Positions 17,041 through 24,563 of a stretch of DNA of 64,000 nt are shown here, piece by piece (within the stretch, counting starts at the first letter, position 1; each line of letters opens with the position of its first letter). The translations under genes were made by a program, and so were the position numbers. Source of the stretch: JBGANR01 sp044222225 (GTDB lineage Bacteria; Actinomycetota; Actinomycetes; Mycobacteriales; Mycobacteriaceae). The stretch covers positions 62,001 to 126,000 of the forward strand of contig JBGANR010000007.1 in the NCBI GenBank assembly GCA_044222225.1. The letters run 5' to 3'. The notes under the pieces are model-generated. The model was given only the letters and a program-made list of their open reading frames with translations. It had not been told where the DNA came from and searched no databases.

Positions 17041-18408
17041 TCAGAGGTGCCGGGTCTGCTGTTCGGTGGCGAGCACGCTCGCCGCTCCCTGCGCGGCGGT
17101 GAAACCTGAGCTCACGGCGGTATCGGTGTAGAAGGTGCCGAGGAAATCGCCCGCGAGGAAGACCCGCTCGGACGGCCGGGTGAGTTCGGGCTGCAGCGTG
17201 TGACGCCCCGGGAAGCAGTACGGGGAACCGAACTCGAACTTCTCGACCCGCGCATCGGTGACGATGTCGGCGAAGCCGGGGAAGATGTCGTCGAGATCGG
17301 CCAGGTAGATCTGCACGATCTCCTGCTCGGGCAGATCCCACAGCCTGTGCCCGAGGCTCGCCGGCGAGAACGTCATCATGCTGCCGCCCGGCCGTCGGGT
17401 GCTCTCCCGCCCGCGCGTCAGGTTGCCCTGATTGAGGGCGACGGTGAAGGACCGGTTGGGGGTCGCGATGCCGTACGTGCCGTCGTAGGGCATCGGATGC
17501 TGTTCGTCGGTCAGGAACGCACCGGCCACGTGCGGCCAGTACTTGATCCGGCCGAGGGCGTCGCGCAGTTCGGGACGCAGGTTCACCGCCACCTTGCGAG
17601 TGATCGGCGCCGGGGTCGCGAGCACCGCGGTGCGCGCCGTGACCTCGTGGTCCTGCCCGCCCCGGGTGTACCTGACCACGACGTGGTCGGAGTTCTGGAC
17701 GACCTCGTCGACGACGGCGCCGAGCTCGATCCGGTCCCGGATCGACTGCGCGATGGTCTCGGTCAGGGTGGCCGCGCCGCCGACGATGTAGTTGCCCAGC
17801 CCCTGCCCGATGTTCCAGATCAGGTTGAAGTAGCCGATGCCGGCACCGGCGGACAGCTGATCGGGGTCGGCGGCCGAGCGCATCGCCACCGAGCAGTAGA
17901 AGTCCCTGGCGGTGGCGGTGGCCTCGTCACCGATGTAGTCGGCGAACGTCCGCTCGTCCTCGAAGTCGAAGATCCGTTGCTGCCGGACCTCCGGGGTCTC
18001 GCCGCTGCGCCGCCGCGCGGCCTGCTTGTACCGCAGCACGTCCGCACCCAGACGGGCACCGACCTTGAGCAGGGACGCCCGATCCCTGGTCGTCATCGGG
18101 ATCCGGAACGGGTAGGTCTGAATCAGGCCGGTGCTCAGGAACTTTCCGTTCATGGCCATGCCCTGCAGCGAGCCGGGGATCGCGGCCCACCGGGTGCCCG
18201 TCTCGGCCACGAGCTCGGCGCTGGCGCTGCCGGCGCCGGCGAACATGTGCCCGCCCCAGTTCATCACGTAGTCGCCGTGCGCCTCCGACCGGATACGGCC
18301 GCCGACCCGGGCGCCGTCCGCCTCGAGGACCTGGATGTCCCAGTGCCGCAGGCGCCACGCCGCCGACAGCCCGGCCAAGCCGGCGCCGATGATCACCACG
18401 TCTTTCAT
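17041..18408 (-). CDS. FAD-dependent amine-oxidase-like oxidoreductase
   Basis: A 455-residue flavoprotein. The N-terminal dinucleotide motif is VVIIGAGLAGLSAAWRL (residues 4-20), followed by the VGGRIRSE motif, and the C-terminal FAD motif is VFLAGDFLGTFYTDTAVSSG. This pattern covers amine oxidases, protoporphyrinogen oxidase and phytoene desaturase-like enzymes. I chose ATG 18408 (MKDVVIIGAG); the open frame runs farther upstream but only as antisense-like low-complexity sequence inside the kinase gene. It lies 17 bases after the kinase. What it oxidises is not visible; a role on an amino-sugar or polyamine-like substrate is inference. Confidence 0.8.
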   Translation of the reverse strand: MKDVVIIGAGLAGLSAAWRLRHWDIQVLEADGARVGGRIRSEAHGDYVMNWGGHMFAGAGSASAELVAETGTRWAAIPGSLQGMAMNGKFLSTGLIQTYPFRIPMTTRDRASLLKVGARLGADVLRYKQAARRRSGETPEVRQQRIFDFEDERTFADYIGDEATATARDFYCSVAMRSAADPDQLSAGAGIGYFNLIWNIGQGLGNYIVGGAATLTETIAQSIRDRIELGAVVDEVVQNSDHVVVRYTRGGQDHEVTARTAVLATPAPITRKVAVNLRPELRDALGRIKYWPHVAGAFLTDEQHPMPYDGTYGIATPNRSFTVALNQGNLTRGRESTRRPGGSMMTFSPASLGHRLWDLPEQEIVQIYLADLDDIFPGFADIVTDARVEKFEFGSPYCFPGRHTLQPELTRPSERVFLAGDFLGTFYTDTAVSSGFTAAQGAASVLATEQQTRHL

Positions 18409-18425
18409 CTCTGCGCTCTTTCGTT

Positions 18426-19958
18426 TCACTTCGCGGACGTCGCGGGACGAGGGACCGTTTTGAACGCCTCTTGCAAGGCGAGGAAGCGGGTGTACAGGTC
18501 GTCGTACACCGCGGTGTCGGCCGGGTCGGGCGTGTAGGTGCGGTCGAACTCGAGCCCGGCGCGGGCGATGTCGACCGCCGACGGCCACAGGCCGGCGGCC
18601 ACACCCGCGATGATCGCGGCACCCCGGCAGGCGGCGCTGTCGGCGCCGTTCACCGTGTGCACCGGCCGGCCGGTGGCGTCGGCCTTGATCTGGCACCACA
18701 CGCCGCTCTTGGCTCCGCCGCTGAGCGAGACGATGTCGGCGATCTCCACCCCGAGATCCTCGACGGAGGAGATCATCCGGCGGAGCACCATCGCCACGCC
18801 CTCCATGATTCCGCGAGCCAGATGCTGCTTCGAATGCGACAGCGTCAGGCCGAAGAACACCCCGCGCGCGTGCGGGTCGAGGTCGGGCGGCCCCGAGCCC
18901 TGCAGATGCGGGAGCACCACCAGACCGTCACAACCGGGCGCGACCCGCAGCACCTCCTCGTCGATCAGCTGGTAGGCGTTGATCCCGCACAGCTCCTCGA
19001 CCTGCCGCTCACCGGCACAGAACTCGTCGCGGAACCAGCGCATCACCATGCCGCCGGTGGAGAAGGTGTGCAGCATGTACTGCCCTGGAAGCGCCGCGGC
19101 GAAGCACGGCACGCGTCCCGCGGGGTCGAGCCGCAGTTCCTCGACGACGGTGACGGTGGTCAGCGCCGACCCGGTGCTCTCGGAGAAGATCCCGGGCACC
19201 GCGTTCCCCAGTCCGAGTGCGCCGCACGCCTGATCCAGCGCCCCCACGGAGATCGGCAGTCCGGCCGGCAACCCCAGCTCGGACGCGGCAGCCGGCGTCA
19301 GCTCCCCGACGATCTCGCCCTGAGCCGCGATCTCGGGCAACTGCTCGTCCCGAATGCCGAGGTAGTCGAGCATCTCCGGCCAGTACCGGCGGGTGTTGAT
19401 GTCCCAGACCAGCGTCGAGCACAGCAGCGAGTCCTCGCTCACCAGACGGCCGGTCAGCCGCTGCACGAGGAAGTCCTTCAACAACGCGAACCGCGCGGTC
19501 GCAGCGAACCGGTCCGGATCGTTCCGCTTGAGCCACAAGATCTTCGATGCCGGCCAGATCGGGTCCATCGCCGGCTGCCCGGTGATCCGGTGGATCGTCG
19601 GCCGCCCGAAATACGCCTCGATCTCGTCGGACTCGTCGACCGCGCGATTGTCCATCCACACGATCGCCCGCCCCAGCGGCCGCCCGGATGCGTCCAGACA
19701 CACCAGGGTCTCCCCCTGGCACGAGAGTCCCAGCGCGCGAATCGCTTCCGCGCCCACGGCGGCCTCCCGCAGAACCGCGGTCACCGCCGCGGCGAAGGTG
19801 GCGGTGTAGGTCGCGGGCGCCAGCTCGACGTAGCCGGCCTGCGGAGTCAGCAGGTCGTACTCCGCGGTGTGCGCGGCGACCTCGGCGCCGTCGACGCCGA
19901 ACAGCGCCGCCTTGATCGCGGTGGTGCCGACGTCGACACCCAGAACGTAGGAACTCAC
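18426..19958 (-). CDS. FGGY-family carbohydrate kinase
   Basis: A 510-residue sugar kinase of the xylulokinase/glycerol kinase fold. The first phosphate loop is LGVDVGTTAIKAALF, GALDQACGALGLGNAVPG marks the central region, and SLSGGAKSGVWCQIKADATG is the FGGY C-terminal signature. GTG 19958 overlaps the stop of the TIM-barrel gene (GTGA), so both are probably made together. Similar kinases phosphorylate pentuloses, L-sugars or polyols; the exact sugar is unknown. It belongs to the operon driven from the promoter at 20726-20754. Confidence 0.88.
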   Translation of the reverse strand: MSSYVLGVDVGTTAIKAALFGVDGAEVAAHTAEYDLLTPQAGYVELAPATYTATFAAAVTAVLREAAVGAEAIRALGLSCQGETLVCLDASGRPLGRAIVWMDNRAVDESDEIEAYFGRPTIHRITGQPAMDPIWPASKILWLKRNDPDRFAATARFALLKDFLVQRLTGRLVSEDSLLCSTLVWDINTRRYWPEMLDYLGIRDEQLPEIAAQGEIVGELTPAAASELGLPAGLPISVGALDQACGALGLGNAVPGIFSESTGSALTTVTVVEELRLDPAGRVPCFAAALPGQYMLHTFSTGGMVMRWFRDEFCAGERQVEELCGINAYQLIDEEVLRVAPGCDGLVVLPHLQGSGPPDLDPHARGVFFGLTLSHSKQHLARGIMEGVAMVLRRMISSVEDLGVEIADIVSLSGGAKSGVWCQIKADATGRPVHTVNGADSAACRGAAIIAGVAAGLWPSAVDIARAGLEFDRTYTPDPADTAVYDDLYTRFLALQEAFKTVPRPATSAK

Positions 19959-20647
19959 CGCCGGACCTCGCCCACGGACGCACCCGCGTCGACCACGGCC
20001 TGCAGGTTGTCCCGGAACGAACCGCCCGGGCGCAGCGCCCCCTCGAACAACGCACCCCCGATGGTGAAGCCCGACGGACCGATCTCATGCATCTGCCGGA
20101 TCCTCTCGACCGAGTTGATACTCCCGGCGACGATGGTCCGCTCGGCGCCGACCGACGTCACCACTCGGCGGGCCAGTTCCACCGGATCCCCGTCGGTGTA
20201 TCGGTAGGCGACGAGGTCGACGCCGTCGGCGCCGTTCCCGACCAGCCGCTTCGCGTCCCGCTCCACGTCCTCGATCGAACCGGCGAGGCTGATCGGCGGG
20301 CCGCTGGTCTCGCCGCAGAACGGGAAGTACTTCATGCCGGCCTCGCGAACCCGAGCGGCGATCGCCTCGGAGAACCGGCCGCCGGTGAAGTACTCGATGC
20401 CGCAACCCGCCGCGAACGTCACGGCTTCCAGCATCTCCCCCTCGGTGAAGCTCACGGCCTCCAGCACGGGGGTCTTGCCGGCCTCGCGAAAGTCGCTCAC
20501 CAACCGCTCGGACTCGGCGAGCGACAGGCCCACGTCCTTGAACCCCCAGAACCGCACCGGCAGGTCCGCCGCCTCGCCGAACACCTCCCGGGCATCCGAC
20601 ACCGTGACGTCATTGTGCGTCAGCATGACGATGATCTCCGGTCTCAT
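19955..20647 (-). CDS. TIM-barrel protein of unknown function, first gene of catabolic operon
   Basis: A 230-residue protein whose strand-helix pattern looks like a beta-alpha barrel: IIVMLTHNDVTV, VRFWGFKDVGL, TPVLEAVSF, IEYFTGGRF, GVDLVAYRYTDG and the end VAGSINSVERIRQM ... GFTIGGALFEGA, which resembles a phosphate-binding end of sugar-phosphate isomerases and epimerases. I do not recognise a named family. ATG 20647 has AGGAG four bases upstream. It is the promoter-proximal gene, coupled by GTGA to the FGGY kinase, so it may act on the phosphorylated sugar that kinase makes. That is inference. Confidence 0.7.
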   Translation of the reverse strand: MRPEIIVMLTHNDVTVSDAREVFGEAADLPVRFWGFKDVGLSLAESERLVSDFREAGKTPVLEAVSFTEGEMLEAVTFAAGCGIEYFTGGRFSEAIAARVREAGMKYFPFCGETSGPPISLAGSIEDVERDAKRLVGNGADGVDLVAYRYTDGDPVELARRVVTSVGAERTIVAGSINSVERIRQMHEIGPSGFTIGGALFEGALRPGGSFRDNLQAVVDAGASVGEVRR

Positions 20648-20702
20648 ATCTCCTGTGATCCTCTCCGACCAGCCGTCACAACAACTGGTCCCACTCGTTC
20701 AT

Positions 20703-20717
20703 AGTTGTCCTACAACT
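20703..20717. promoter_or_regulatory. GntR-family operator, site 1
   Basis: Perfect inverted repeat AGTTGTcctACAACT. The same 15 bases occur at 22035-22049. It lies 8 bases downstream of the -10 box of the catabolic operon promoter, a place suited to repression by the adjacent GntR protein. Confidence 0.8.
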
Positions 20718-20725
20718 TGAGGACG

Positions 20726-20754
20726 ACGGTAACGAGGGTCACACGGAGTGTCAA
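20726..20754 (-). promoter_or_regulatory. promoter of the catabolic operon
   Basis: Read on the minus strand: perfect -35 TTGACA (20749-20754), 17-base spacer, -10 TACCGT (20726-20731). Transcription would start near 20719, next to operator site 1, and run into the TIM-barrel gene. Confidence 0.7.
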
Positions 20755-20785
20755 TAGTTGATCGGCATCCCGGCTCAAGGGCAAA

Positions 20786-21580
20786 GTGGAGCTCATGCCG
20801 GGTGCACAGCTCCACATCTCCACGCCGTCGGCGACGCCGGTCGACGGCGACGGCCAGAAGCTCAGCGCCTCGACGCGAGCGGCACTCGCCCTACGGCGCC
20901 GGTTGTCCGATGAGTTCTGGACGGCAGGCGACCGGCTGCCGTCCGAACCGGCGCTGGCCAAGGAGCTGGGCGTGAGCCGGGTGAGCCTGCGCGCCGCCCT
21001 CGCCCAGCTGGAAGGCGAAGGCCTGATCACCCGCCGGCACGGCTCGGGAACCTACGTCGACTCCGTGCGACCACTCGTGCAGAGCCTGCACAGGAACATC
21101 GGGGCCGACCAGTTGATCCGATCCCGGGGCCGAACCCCCGGCATCGCCGAGATGGCGTGGCGCCGCACCGAAGCGGATGAGGCGATGGCGAGTCGGCTGG
21201 GTCTGGCGCCCGGGACGCCGATCGTCGACCTCTATCGGGTCCGCACGTCCGACGGGACACCGGTCACCGTCGAGCACGACTACTTCGCCGCCGACCTCAT
21301 ACCGAACGGCCAGGCCGCCATCGGCCCCTCGCTCTACACCTTTCTGTCCGACGTCTGCGGCAAGGAGGTGATCTTCGGCGTCGCCGACCTCAAGCCCGCC
21401 CTGGTGGGCGAGGAGAACGCGGCGGTCTTCGGCGTGGCCCCGGACGAGCTCTGCATGGAGATCCGGCAGATCGACTACACCGAGGGCGACCGGCCCATCT
21501 CGTACTCGGTGGAGTTCCACCTGGCGAGCGCATTCGACTTCCACCTCGTCCGGCAGGGCCCCGGCACGACCGCCGAATGA
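20786..21580 (+). CDS. GntR-family regulator with UTRA domain
   Basis: A 264-residue HutC/FarR-type regulator. The winged helix-turn-helix covers about residues 30-100 (RLPSEPALAKELGVSRVSLRAALAQLE ending in RRHGSGTYV), and the effector-binding UTRA domain follows (VDLYRVRTSDGTPV to ISYSVEFHLASAFDFHL). The UTRA domain senses small metabolites, often phosphorylated sugars. The start is GTG 20786; ATG 20795 is an alternative. It is divergent from the catabolic operon and convergent with the cupin gene, and both of those have the same 15-bp palindrome just after their promoters. It is therefore the probable local repressor. Confidence 0.88.
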   Translation: MELMPGAQLHISTPSATPVDGDGQKLSASTRAALALRRRLSDEFWTAGDRLPSEPALAKELGVSRVSLRAALAQLEGEGLITRRHGSGTYVDSVRPLVQSLHRNIGADQLIRSRGRTPGIAEMAWRRTEADEAMASRLGLAPGTPIVDLYRVRTSDGTPVTVEHDYFAADLIPNGQAAIGPSLYTFLSDVCGKEVIFGVADLKPALVGEENAAVFGVAPDELCMEIRQIDYTEGDRPISYSVEFHLASAFDFHLVRQGPGTTAE

Positions 21581-21596
21581 GTCGGCCGCCGTCCGA

Positions 21597-21944
21597 TCAC
21601 TTCTCCGAAGGGAGCGTCGGACCGCCCGCCCAGGCCATCACGACCGGGGCCGAGCCGCGGTTGTGGATCCGGTGGGGAACCGTCGGCGGCACCGCCCACG
21701 CGTCGCCGGCGGAGAGGAAGTACTCGTTCGCACCGTCGTCGAGGTACCCCTCGCCGGAGACGCAGAAGAACACCTCCCAGGTGCCCGCATGCCCGGGGTC
21801 GACGGCGCCGGTGTCACCCGGCTGCACCGTCGACGTCCCGAACCACATCTCGTCGTTGCGGAAGTACTCACGACACAGCTCGGGGCCCTCGTAGAAGACC
21901 TTGGCGTCACTCTGCTTGACGATGTACGGCGTCTCGGTCGACAT
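21597..21944 (-). CDS. small cupin-domain protein
   Basis: A single-domain cupin of 115 residues. The first cupin motif carries the metal ligands His and Glu in DPGHAGTWEVFF and the second the His in PPTVPHRIHN. Such proteins are dioxygenases, sugar isomerases or epimerases, or binding proteins. ATG 21944 has AAGGAG 8 bases upstream. Its own promoter and operator lie at 22035-22090, which places it in the GntR regulon beside the kinase operon. A role as isomerase or in handling the same substrate is inferred. Confidence 0.8.
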   Translation of the reverse strand: MSTETPYIVKQSDAKVFYEGPELCREYFRNDEMWFGTSTVQPGDTGAVDPGHAGTWEVFFCVSGEGYLDDGANEYFLSAGDAWAVPPTVPHRIHNRGSAPVVMAWAGGPTLPSEK

Positions 21945-22034
21945 GATCGTTGCTCCTTGAAACGTTGTGTACCGCGGCCGGACCTGCCGCACTGCTCCGA
22001 CGCAATGAGCGGCCTGGTGGACCGCCCGAATCAA

Positions 22035-22049
22035 AGTTGTAGGACAACT
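22035..22049. promoter_or_regulatory. GntR-family operator, site 2
   Basis: Same palindrome as site 1 (AGTTGTaggACAACT here), identical in all 15 bases when read on the other strand. It is 11 bases downstream of the cupin -10 box. Confidence 0.8.
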
Positions 22050-22060
22050 CTGATCACGCC

Positions 22061-22090
22061 AAACTACGTCGCCGAAATCACACGTGTCAA
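22061..22090 (-). promoter_or_regulatory. promoter of the cupin gene
   Basis: Minus strand: -35 TTGACA (22085-22090), 18-base spacer, -10 TAGTTT (22061-22066), then operator site 2. The untranslated leader to ATG 21944 would be about 110 bases, in which I see no other element. Confidence 0.65.
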
Positions 22091-22162
22091 GGGGTCCGGA
22101 CAAGACGACCGAACGCAGGCGCACCGCTCCGAGGCGGGCTTTCGCCGGTGCGGATCACCTGA

Positions 22163-22606
22163 TCACGCATTCGGCCCGGCCCACGTCCAGCGCGGGATCG
22201 TCAATCCGTCCGGAACGTCGTCCGGCGACTCCGGGTACCGCGCCATCTCGGCCGTGGCCCACGCGAAATAGTCGTGCAACGTCCGCCGAAGCCGTTCGTC
22301 GGTGAGGCCCGCGTCGGTCAGCGCCAGGTCGAAGCACGCGATCGCCCGTCGATCCATCTCGTCGTGTTCGCCATTGCCGCTGTGCATGCGGACGACGAAC
22401 GTCTCGTCCCCGTAGCGGCCTCCGTACTCCGCAGGTCCGCCGAGCGCCTCGATCCAGTACGCCGCAAGCCGCTCGGTGTGATCGGCCCGGAAGCCGTGAC
22501 TGAAGGCGTGGCCGACGACCTCGTCCGCCAGCACTCGCTCATGCCAGGCCGCCGCGAGCCGCGTCAGCCCTTCGGTACCGCCGGCGGCCTCGAAGATCGT
22601 CGTCAT
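22163..22606 (-). CDS. truncated haemoglobin (globin-like)
   Basis: A 147-residue truncated globin, seen in FEAAGGTEGLTRLAAAWHERVLADEVVGHAF, HTERLAAYWIEALGGP and FVVRMHSGNGEHDEM. These are the two-over-two globin landmarks; His75 is the likely proximal haem ligand, placed by pattern only. Such proteins bind oxygen or nitric oxide and act in respiration or stress defence. ATG 22606 lacks a strong ribosome site. It is divergent from the ArsR-VOC gene, 87 bases away. Confidence 0.78.
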   Translation of the reverse strand: MTTIFEAAGGTEGLTRLAAAWHERVLADEVVGHAFSHGFRADHTERLAAYWIEALGGPAEYGGRYGDETFVVRMHSGNGEHDEMDRRAIACFDLALTDAGLTDERLRRTLHDYFAWATAEMARYPESPDDVPDGLTIPRWTWAGPNA

Positions 22607-22657
22607 CTCACGACACTGGCACGACGCCGCGGCGCGCTCAACCGGCCCGCGGCGTCC

Positions 22658-22687
22658 TTGACAGGCAAGTTTCTACTTGCATAACCT
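22658..22687 (+). promoter_or_regulatory. promoter with embedded ArsR-type operator
   Basis: -35 TTGACA (22658-22663), 18-base spacer, -10 TAACCT (22682-22687). The perfect inverted repeat GCAAGTttctACTTGC (22665-22680) fills the spacer. The start codon at 22694 is only 7 bases past the -10 box, so the transcript is probably leaderless. Confidence 0.7.
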
Positions 22688-22693
22688 GGCGCC

Positions 22694-23389
22694 ATGCCTG
22701 ACGTCTACACCGCCATCGCCGACGCGACGCGGCGGGCGATCCTCGACGAGCTGACGGCGCGCGACGATCAGACGCTGTTCGAGATCTGCTCGCGACTGCT
22801 CGCGCGCCACGGGGTGACGTCGAGCCGGCAGGCGATCTCACAGCACCTCGGCGTCCTCGAGGAGGCCGGGCTCGTCGCCACACGACGCGTCGGCAGGACG
22901 AAGGTGCACACCCTGCTCGCCGAGCCGCTCCGCGAGATCACCGACCGTTGGCCCGTCCTGCGACCACACCATCTGAAACCAGAAAGAGAGCCCGCCATGC
23001 CGCGCATCACCGTCACCTCCGTCTTCGTCGAGGACCAGTTGCACGCCCGCGACTTCTACACCCGCGTCCTCGGGTTCGCTGTCAAGCACGAGGTCCCCGT
23101 CGGCGACGACCTGTGGCTCACCGTCGTCGACCCGACCGACCCCGACGGCCTCGAACTGCTCCTCGAGCCCAACAAGCATCCGGCGGTCGTGCCATACACG
23201 TCAGCCCTCGTCGCCGACGGCATCCCCGCGCTCGTCGTCACGGTCGACGACGCCACCGCCACCTACGAGGAACTACTCGCGAAGGGTGTCACCTTCACGC
23301 AGCCGCCGACGAACGTCGGGCCCGTCACGATCGCGATCTTCGACGACACCTGCGGCAACCTCGTGCAGCTCTCCTCGGCCAACGCCTGA
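22694..23389 (+). CDS. ArsR-type repressor fused to a VOC (glyoxalase-fold) domain
   Basis: One uninterrupted 231-residue frame with two domains. Residues 1-95 are an ArsR-type winged helix-turn-helix (DATRRAILDEL, SSRQAISQHLGVLEEAGLVATRRVGRT). Residues 102-231 are a VOC/glyoxalase domain beginning MPRITVTSVFVEDQLHARDF, with DFYTRVLGF and the typical end GNLVQLSS. In many actinobacteria these are two adjacent genes. Here ATG 22997 has a weak GAGAG upstream, so the second domain could also be made separately. The promoter contains a palindrome, so the regulator probably controls its own gene. The VOC substrate is unknown. Confidence 0.8.
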   Translation: MPDVYTAIADATRRAILDELTARDDQTLFEICSRLLARHGVTSSRQAISQHLGVLEEAGLVATRRVGRTKVHTLLAEPLREITDRWPVLRPHHLKPEREPAMPRITVTSVFVEDQLHARDFYTRVLGFAVKHEVPVGDDLWLTVVDPTDPDGLELLLEPNKHPAVVPYTSALVADGIPALVVTVDDATATYEELLAKGVTFTQPPTNVGPVTIAIFDDTCGNLVQLSSANA

Positions 23390-23401
23390 ACCGAACCGGC
23401 G

Positions 23402-24517
23402 TCACGAGACGGCCGGATCACACTGCGCGGGGTGCACCCGGAGCGGGACGGTCCGGTCGTCGCCGAGCCGGCCGTACAGCGGGACGACGCGCTCCCAGAA
23501 CTCCCAGACCCGCGACCGCATGTCGGCGTCGTGAGGATTGGCGAGCCGCCAGCCGACGGCCAGCGAGACGATGTCGGGGACGTCGAGGACGAGGTGGATT
23601 CGGGCGGCCGGGAACCGTTCGAGATAGAGCCGGATCGCGCCGGCCACCCCGTCGACGACCTCTCGCAGGTCGTGGCCGCCGCGACCGTCACCGCGCAGGT
23701 CGCAGCGCACGCCGTACCCGACGGAGAACACCAGGGCTCCGGGGCCGATCGACGCGGCCACGGCGTCGGCCCAGCGCTGCACACCGCCGGTGGCTGCGGC
23801 CGCGTCGAGACACGGCACCGCGACGACGAGCCCGATGGCACCGAGCTCCGGATCGCCGTCCGGATCGTGCTCGTCATCGACCCATCGTCCGTCGACCGAT
23901 CGGGCGTGACGCGGCGTCGGCAACGGATCGAACGGCCGTCCGCGCCGGCTGAGCAACGGGTCGGCTCGCGGGAAGTGGAATGAATGCGGCCGCAGATCGG
24001 CGGAGAATCCGACGAGCCGCGTCCCGCCGCGGACGATCCAGTCGTAACCCACCGCGACCGCGACCGGCCAGGCGACGTCCGGCACCACGGAGAAGGCCGA
24101 GTCGTTGCTGTCGGCGTTGAGCGAGGAGTCGAACTCGGCCCGCAGCTCGCCGACCAGCGACCGGATGTCGACGCCGCCGCCGGCCGCGTCGGCGATCGAG
24201 AAGGTGCGCCTGATCGCCCGCAGGTCCAGCGACGACGCACCCGCGACCTCGGCCGCCGCGGCGTGCAGCGACGGCACCCGGCCGCTGTCGGCCCGCAGGT
24301 AGTAGAGCGTGCCGGCACTGCGCAGCAGCCACAGGTACCGCAGCTGCAGCCACGAGAGCACGAGGAACGCCACGAGCAGCACGCCGAACAGGACGAGGCG
24401 AACGGCGAACTCCTCGACCCATTCGTCGACGACGAGGCCCATCACCGTGACGAGCAGCGTCGACACCAGACCGAGGACGACCGGAAGCCCGTACCGATAG
24501 AACCGCGTGGTCATCAC
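23402..24517 (-). CDS. two-helix membrane protein with SAVED-like sensor domain
   Basis: A 371-residue protein. Two strong membrane helices lie at about residues 11-31 and 37-58, followed by a long soluble part. Its last 150 residues (IGLVVAVPCLDAAAATGG ... RIHLVLDVPDIVSLAVGWRL ... VWEFWERVVPLYG) look like a SAVED domain, the cyclic-oligonucleotide sensor of CBASS anti-phage systems; the HLxLxxPxxxxLAxG pattern is the key sign. The 2TM-SAVED layout is that of Cap14-type effectors. No CD-NTase lies nearby. It is 46 bases downstream of the DNA polymerase delta-prime gene on the same strand. The domain call is from pattern reading and could be wrong. Confidence 0.55.
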   Translation of the reverse strand: MMTTRFYRYGLPVVLGLVSTLLVTVMGLVVDEWVEEFAVRLVLFGVLLVAFLVLSWLQLRYLWLLRSAGTLYYLRADSGRVPSLHAAAAEVAGASSLDLRAIRRTFSIADAAGGGVDIRSLVGELRAEFDSSLNADSNDSAFSVVPDVAWPVAVAVGYDWIVRGGTRLVGFSADLRPHSFHFPRADPLLSRRGRPFDPLPTPRHARSVDGRWVDDEHDPDGDPELGAIGLVVAVPCLDAAAATGGVQRWADAVAASIGPGALVFSVGYGVRCDLRGDGRGGHDLREVVDGVAGAIRLYLERFPAARIHLVLDVPDIVSLAVGWRLANPHDADMRSRVWEFWERVVPLYGRLGDDRTVPLRVHPAQCDPAVS

Positions 24518-24563
24518 GCGAGACCGCCGATCCGAACCGGAACCCGGCCGGCGAGCACGCCTC

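Noticed and set aside
18409..18699. Upstream extension of the FAD oxidase
   Set aside because: The extra 97 codons are antisense-like sequence inside the kinase gene; ATG 18408 starts exactly at the FAD motif.
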